Source: an uncultured Sedimentitalea sp.
GTDB taxonomy: Bacteria; Pseudomonadota; Alphaproteobacteria; Rhodobacterales; Rhodobacteraceae
Direction of reading: 5' to 3'
DNA: 64,000 bases
NCBI GenBank assembly: GCA_947504115.1
Contig: CANNGH010000012.1
Coordinates: forward strand, 20,159-84,158
Shown one piece after another: positions 62,569-64,000 of the stretch. The notes beneath the pieces were generated by a model that was given only the letters and a program-made list of their open reading frames with translations, did no database searches and had not been told where the DNA came from. How positions within the stretch are numbered: position 1 is the first letter of the stretch; each line of letters begins with the position of its first letter. The position numbers and the translations under genes are program-made.

Positions 62569-63542
62569 GTGCAGCGTTTGTAGAACAGCATATCGCTCAT
62601 TGGGAGGCGCAACTCGGTTCTGGAGCCCGTGCATACCGCAAACACTGGCCATCTCGGCTGTTCCACCACGCTCCGCTCGAGACAGCATTGACTATCATCA
62701 ACGATGGGTACTTGCGTGCTCGAGACGATCCGCAACGCCAACAGATGCAAGACGTGGCGGCCGGTGGAGTGATCGACAATCGTCAAGAAGCCCACGGGCG
62801 AGTCCGATTGTACTTTCGCCCACGCAATCCAACACAGTTCCACATCGAAGGCATACGGAAAGCTGCGGACTGCCAATACGGTCCAAATGCGCACGCCCCA
62901 ATCTTGGTTATGTTTGTTTTGGACGCCAAACGTGTGCTCACGCGGCCGGATGTATTGTTCTCTGATCGTAATATGCAAAAGCATGCAGCACAAACAGGTA
63001 ACGATGAGCCTTTTTTCGCAAGCATACCGTTTGCCTCAGTATTCCATGATAGTGGGATAGCAGGTGATTATTCTATTATCGAAAATAGATGTGCTGAGGT
63101 GCTACCAGCGTCGCCGTTGCCATTGGCAGATGTACTTTCCAGTATCTGGTTTCGGTCTGAGCCTGAGCGCGATACCTTTCTATACAAACTGGGCGCAGCG
63201 GCGAGGCAGTGGCAGCCTCTTTGTTTGGTTTCAGAGGAGCTAAAGGTCTTTGATAAAAGGTTCCCATTTGTGGCAGATATCGACTTATCTCGAGAAGGCG
63301 TGAGCTTTCGGTTGAATCATCGACATGATCTGCAGAACGTATCGGTTGCTATCCAAGTGCATGATTCTCAGAATCAAATCTGTGTCGATTTCCGCAATGA
63401 TGACTTTACGACTTATAATCAATCTGGGGGTCGCTGGATTTACAGGGCAGCGCTTGATCCAAGCAGTTACTTGGTCCGCGTCCAGATAGAGAATCACGAG
63501 GCTTATGAGGCAATGATACGCTTGGACGACAGTCTGTTCTAA
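62559..63542 (+). CDS. darT: DarT-like DNA ADP-ribosyltransferase toxin with C-terminal extension
   Basis: 327 aa. The first about 215 residues resemble DarT (DUF4433): LFHHAPLETALTIINDGYLRA (a split NAD-binding element), the loop-strand GRVRLYFRPRNPTQFHI, and the probable catalytic Glu180 in ENRCAEVLPASPLPL. DarT marks single-stranded DNA with ADP-ribose on thymidine. Residues from about 225 to 327 (RFPFVADIDLSREGVSFRL onward) form an additional beta-rich domain not found in the short, roughly 210-aa DarT proteins. It lies downstream of and overlaps its antitoxin, the reverse of the usual darT-darG order. The family call rests on motifs. Confidence 0.8.
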   Translation: MALSAAFVEQHIAHWEAQLGSGARAYRKHWPSRLFHHAPLETALTIINDGYLRARDDPQRQQMQDVAAGGVIDNRQEAHGRVRLYFRPRNPTQFHIEGIRKAADCQYGPNAHAPILVMFVLDAKRVLTRPDVLFSDRNMQKHAAQTGNDEPFFASIPFASVFHDSGIAGDYSIIENRCAEVLPASPLPLADVLSSIWFRSEPERDTFLYKLGAAARQWQPLCLVSEELKVFDKRFPFVADIDLSREGVSFRLNHRHDLQNVSVAIQVHDSQNQICVDFRNDDFTTYNQSGGRWIYRAALDPSSYLVRVQIENHEAYEAMIRLDDSLF

Positions 63543-63599
63543 CTTTTATGTAGTTGAAATTTGACAGGGGAGCCTCCCTCTCGCCGCTCTCCCGGTCCC

Positions 63600-63649
63600 G
63601 GCTTCAGTTTTGCCGCACGCTTCTTGCGACGCGCAGCAAAACGGAAGCC
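63600..63649. repeat. Inverted repeat with 17-bp arms, right of darGT
   Basis: Arms at 63600-63616 and 63633-63649 (GGCTTC-N-GTTTTGC core) match at 15 of 17 positions. The loop holds CGCTTCTTGCGACGC (63618-63632), identical to the loop core of the repeat at 61427-61478. It begins 58 bp after the darT stop. Confidence 0.82.
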
Positions 63650-63704
63650 TTATTCATAAGGGTTCCACTGCTGGTGTCGATTTTTCACACCAAGGAGACC
63701 CCAG

Positions 63705-63941
63705 ATGTTTCACCATCCCCAACCCCTCGTCCCGGCCCTTGATTGGACCGCAAACCCGCAGCGCGGAGATCTCGTGCTGTTCCGCTTTCCCGTTGCTGAC
63801 AGCACCGACCAGAATGAACCACCCAAACGGCGGCCCTGCCTGGTGCTCGATGTCCGCCGGCGGGGCCCGGAGTGCTTTGTCGAGCTCGCCTATGGCACCT
63901 CTTCCAAGGGGCGCGCCAATCGTGGTGACCTGCTCCCCTAA
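63705..63941 (+). CDS. Short toxin-like (PemK/MazF-like?) protein, probably truncated at its C-terminus
   Basis: 78 aa from an ATG with an AAGGAG site. The sequence GDLVLFRFPVAD, RRPCLVLDV and VELAYGTSSKGRANRGD resembles the first half of PemK/MazF-like, SH3-barrel proteins common on alphaproteobacterial plasmids. As I remember such homologues they continue for about 60-90 residues after ANRGD; here the frame ends after only three more residues at a TAA, and the following bases look unrelated. Truncation, perhaps by an inserted element beginning near 63930, is inferred. The window ends 59 bp later, so this cannot be checked. Confidence 0.5.
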   Translation: MFHHPQPLVPALDWTANPQRGDLVLFRFPVADSTDQNEPPKRRPCLVLDVRRRGPECFVELAYGTSSKGRANRGDLLP

Positions 63942-64000
63942 GAGTCCGCTTTCATGAGTTAGCTCTGTTCAGTGTTTGGTCTTCTTCTGACCGTTGGTGA

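Larger units (their letters stand above)
56282..64000. mobile_element. Integrative mobilizable element, right end outside window
   Basis: The element begins at the tRNA fragment and contains a tyrosine integrase, small unknown genes, a MobV-type relaxase with a structured intergenic region, and a DarG/DarT-like module. No conjugation (type IV secretion) genes are visible, so it is classed as mobilizable rather than self-transmissible, as far as can be seen. Several genes (58.0 kb, 61.7-63.5 kb) are clearly less GC-rich than the chromosome. The intact tRNA gene and second attachment site are predicted to the right of the window. Confidence 0.82.

Overview
The window reads as chromosomal DNA of a high-GC alphaproteobacterium of the Rhodobacteraceae (Roseobacter group). 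The basis is GC-rich codon use, the content and order of the thiosulfate-oxidation (sox) locus, the riboswitch-led gcvT-gcvH-gcvP operon, the TamA/TamB pair and an ExoY/Wzz-type exopolysaccharide locus. The genus cannot be fixed from sequence alone.

Layout. (1) 1-7.8 kb: housekeeping genes: the N-terminal part of prs, an alpha/beta hydrolase, threonine aldolase, a YcgN-type cysteine-cluster protein, ribF, a MaoC hydratase, a HAD hydrolase, a CaiB/racemase-type enzyme and a DgoK-type sugar kinase. (2) 8.2-33.3 kb: a surface-polysaccharide locus (ExoY-type initiating transferase, a P-loop protein that has lost its Walker A lysine, Wzz, flippase, Wzy-like polymerase, WecG and several glycosyltransferases). 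Inside it lies a minus-strand block encoding a 2163-aa polyketide synthase (KS-AT-KR-DH-ACP-TE), a GT2 glycosyltransferase, a 1516-aa NRPS (formyltransferase, degenerate condensation region, adenylation domain split by a luciferase-like monooxygenase, carrier), a phosphopantetheinyl transferase, and two exported proteins (SGNH-like and glycoside-hydrolase-like). Junctions within the block overlap by a few bases, so synthase and polysaccharide genes are physically and probably transcriptionally interlocked. I take this as the most original system in the window: a polysaccharide, glycolipid or glycoconjugate carrying a polyketide/amino-acid moiety. (3) 33.3-38.7 kb: tamB and tamA. (4) 38.9-43.7 kb: a tandem glycine riboswitch ahead of the glycine cleavage genes. 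(5) 43.7-55.8 kb: sox region: dsrE-like and soxS on the minus strand, soxVWXYZABCD on the plus strand, then a DUF302 protein, a YeeE/YedE sulfur transporter and two metallo-beta-lactamase-fold proteins on the minus strand. A 20-bp palindrome sits before soxX, and a 15-bp-stem hairpin sits between soxA and soxB. No soxR, soxE or soxF is present.

(6) 56.28 kb to the right edge: an integrated mobile element. It begins at a 24-nt copy of a tRNA 3' end (probably tRNA-Ser, minus strand) whose terminator is still next to it. It carries a tyrosine integrase, small unknown genes, a MobV-type relaxase with a structured, possibly oriT-bearing spacer, a DarG/DarT-like ADP-ribosylation toxin-antitoxin pair in antitoxin-first order, and a short, probably truncated toxin-like ORF at the edge. 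The darGT pair is bracketed by two large inverted repeats whose loops share an identical 15-nt core. The element's other end, predicted to hold the intact tRNA gene, lies outside the window.
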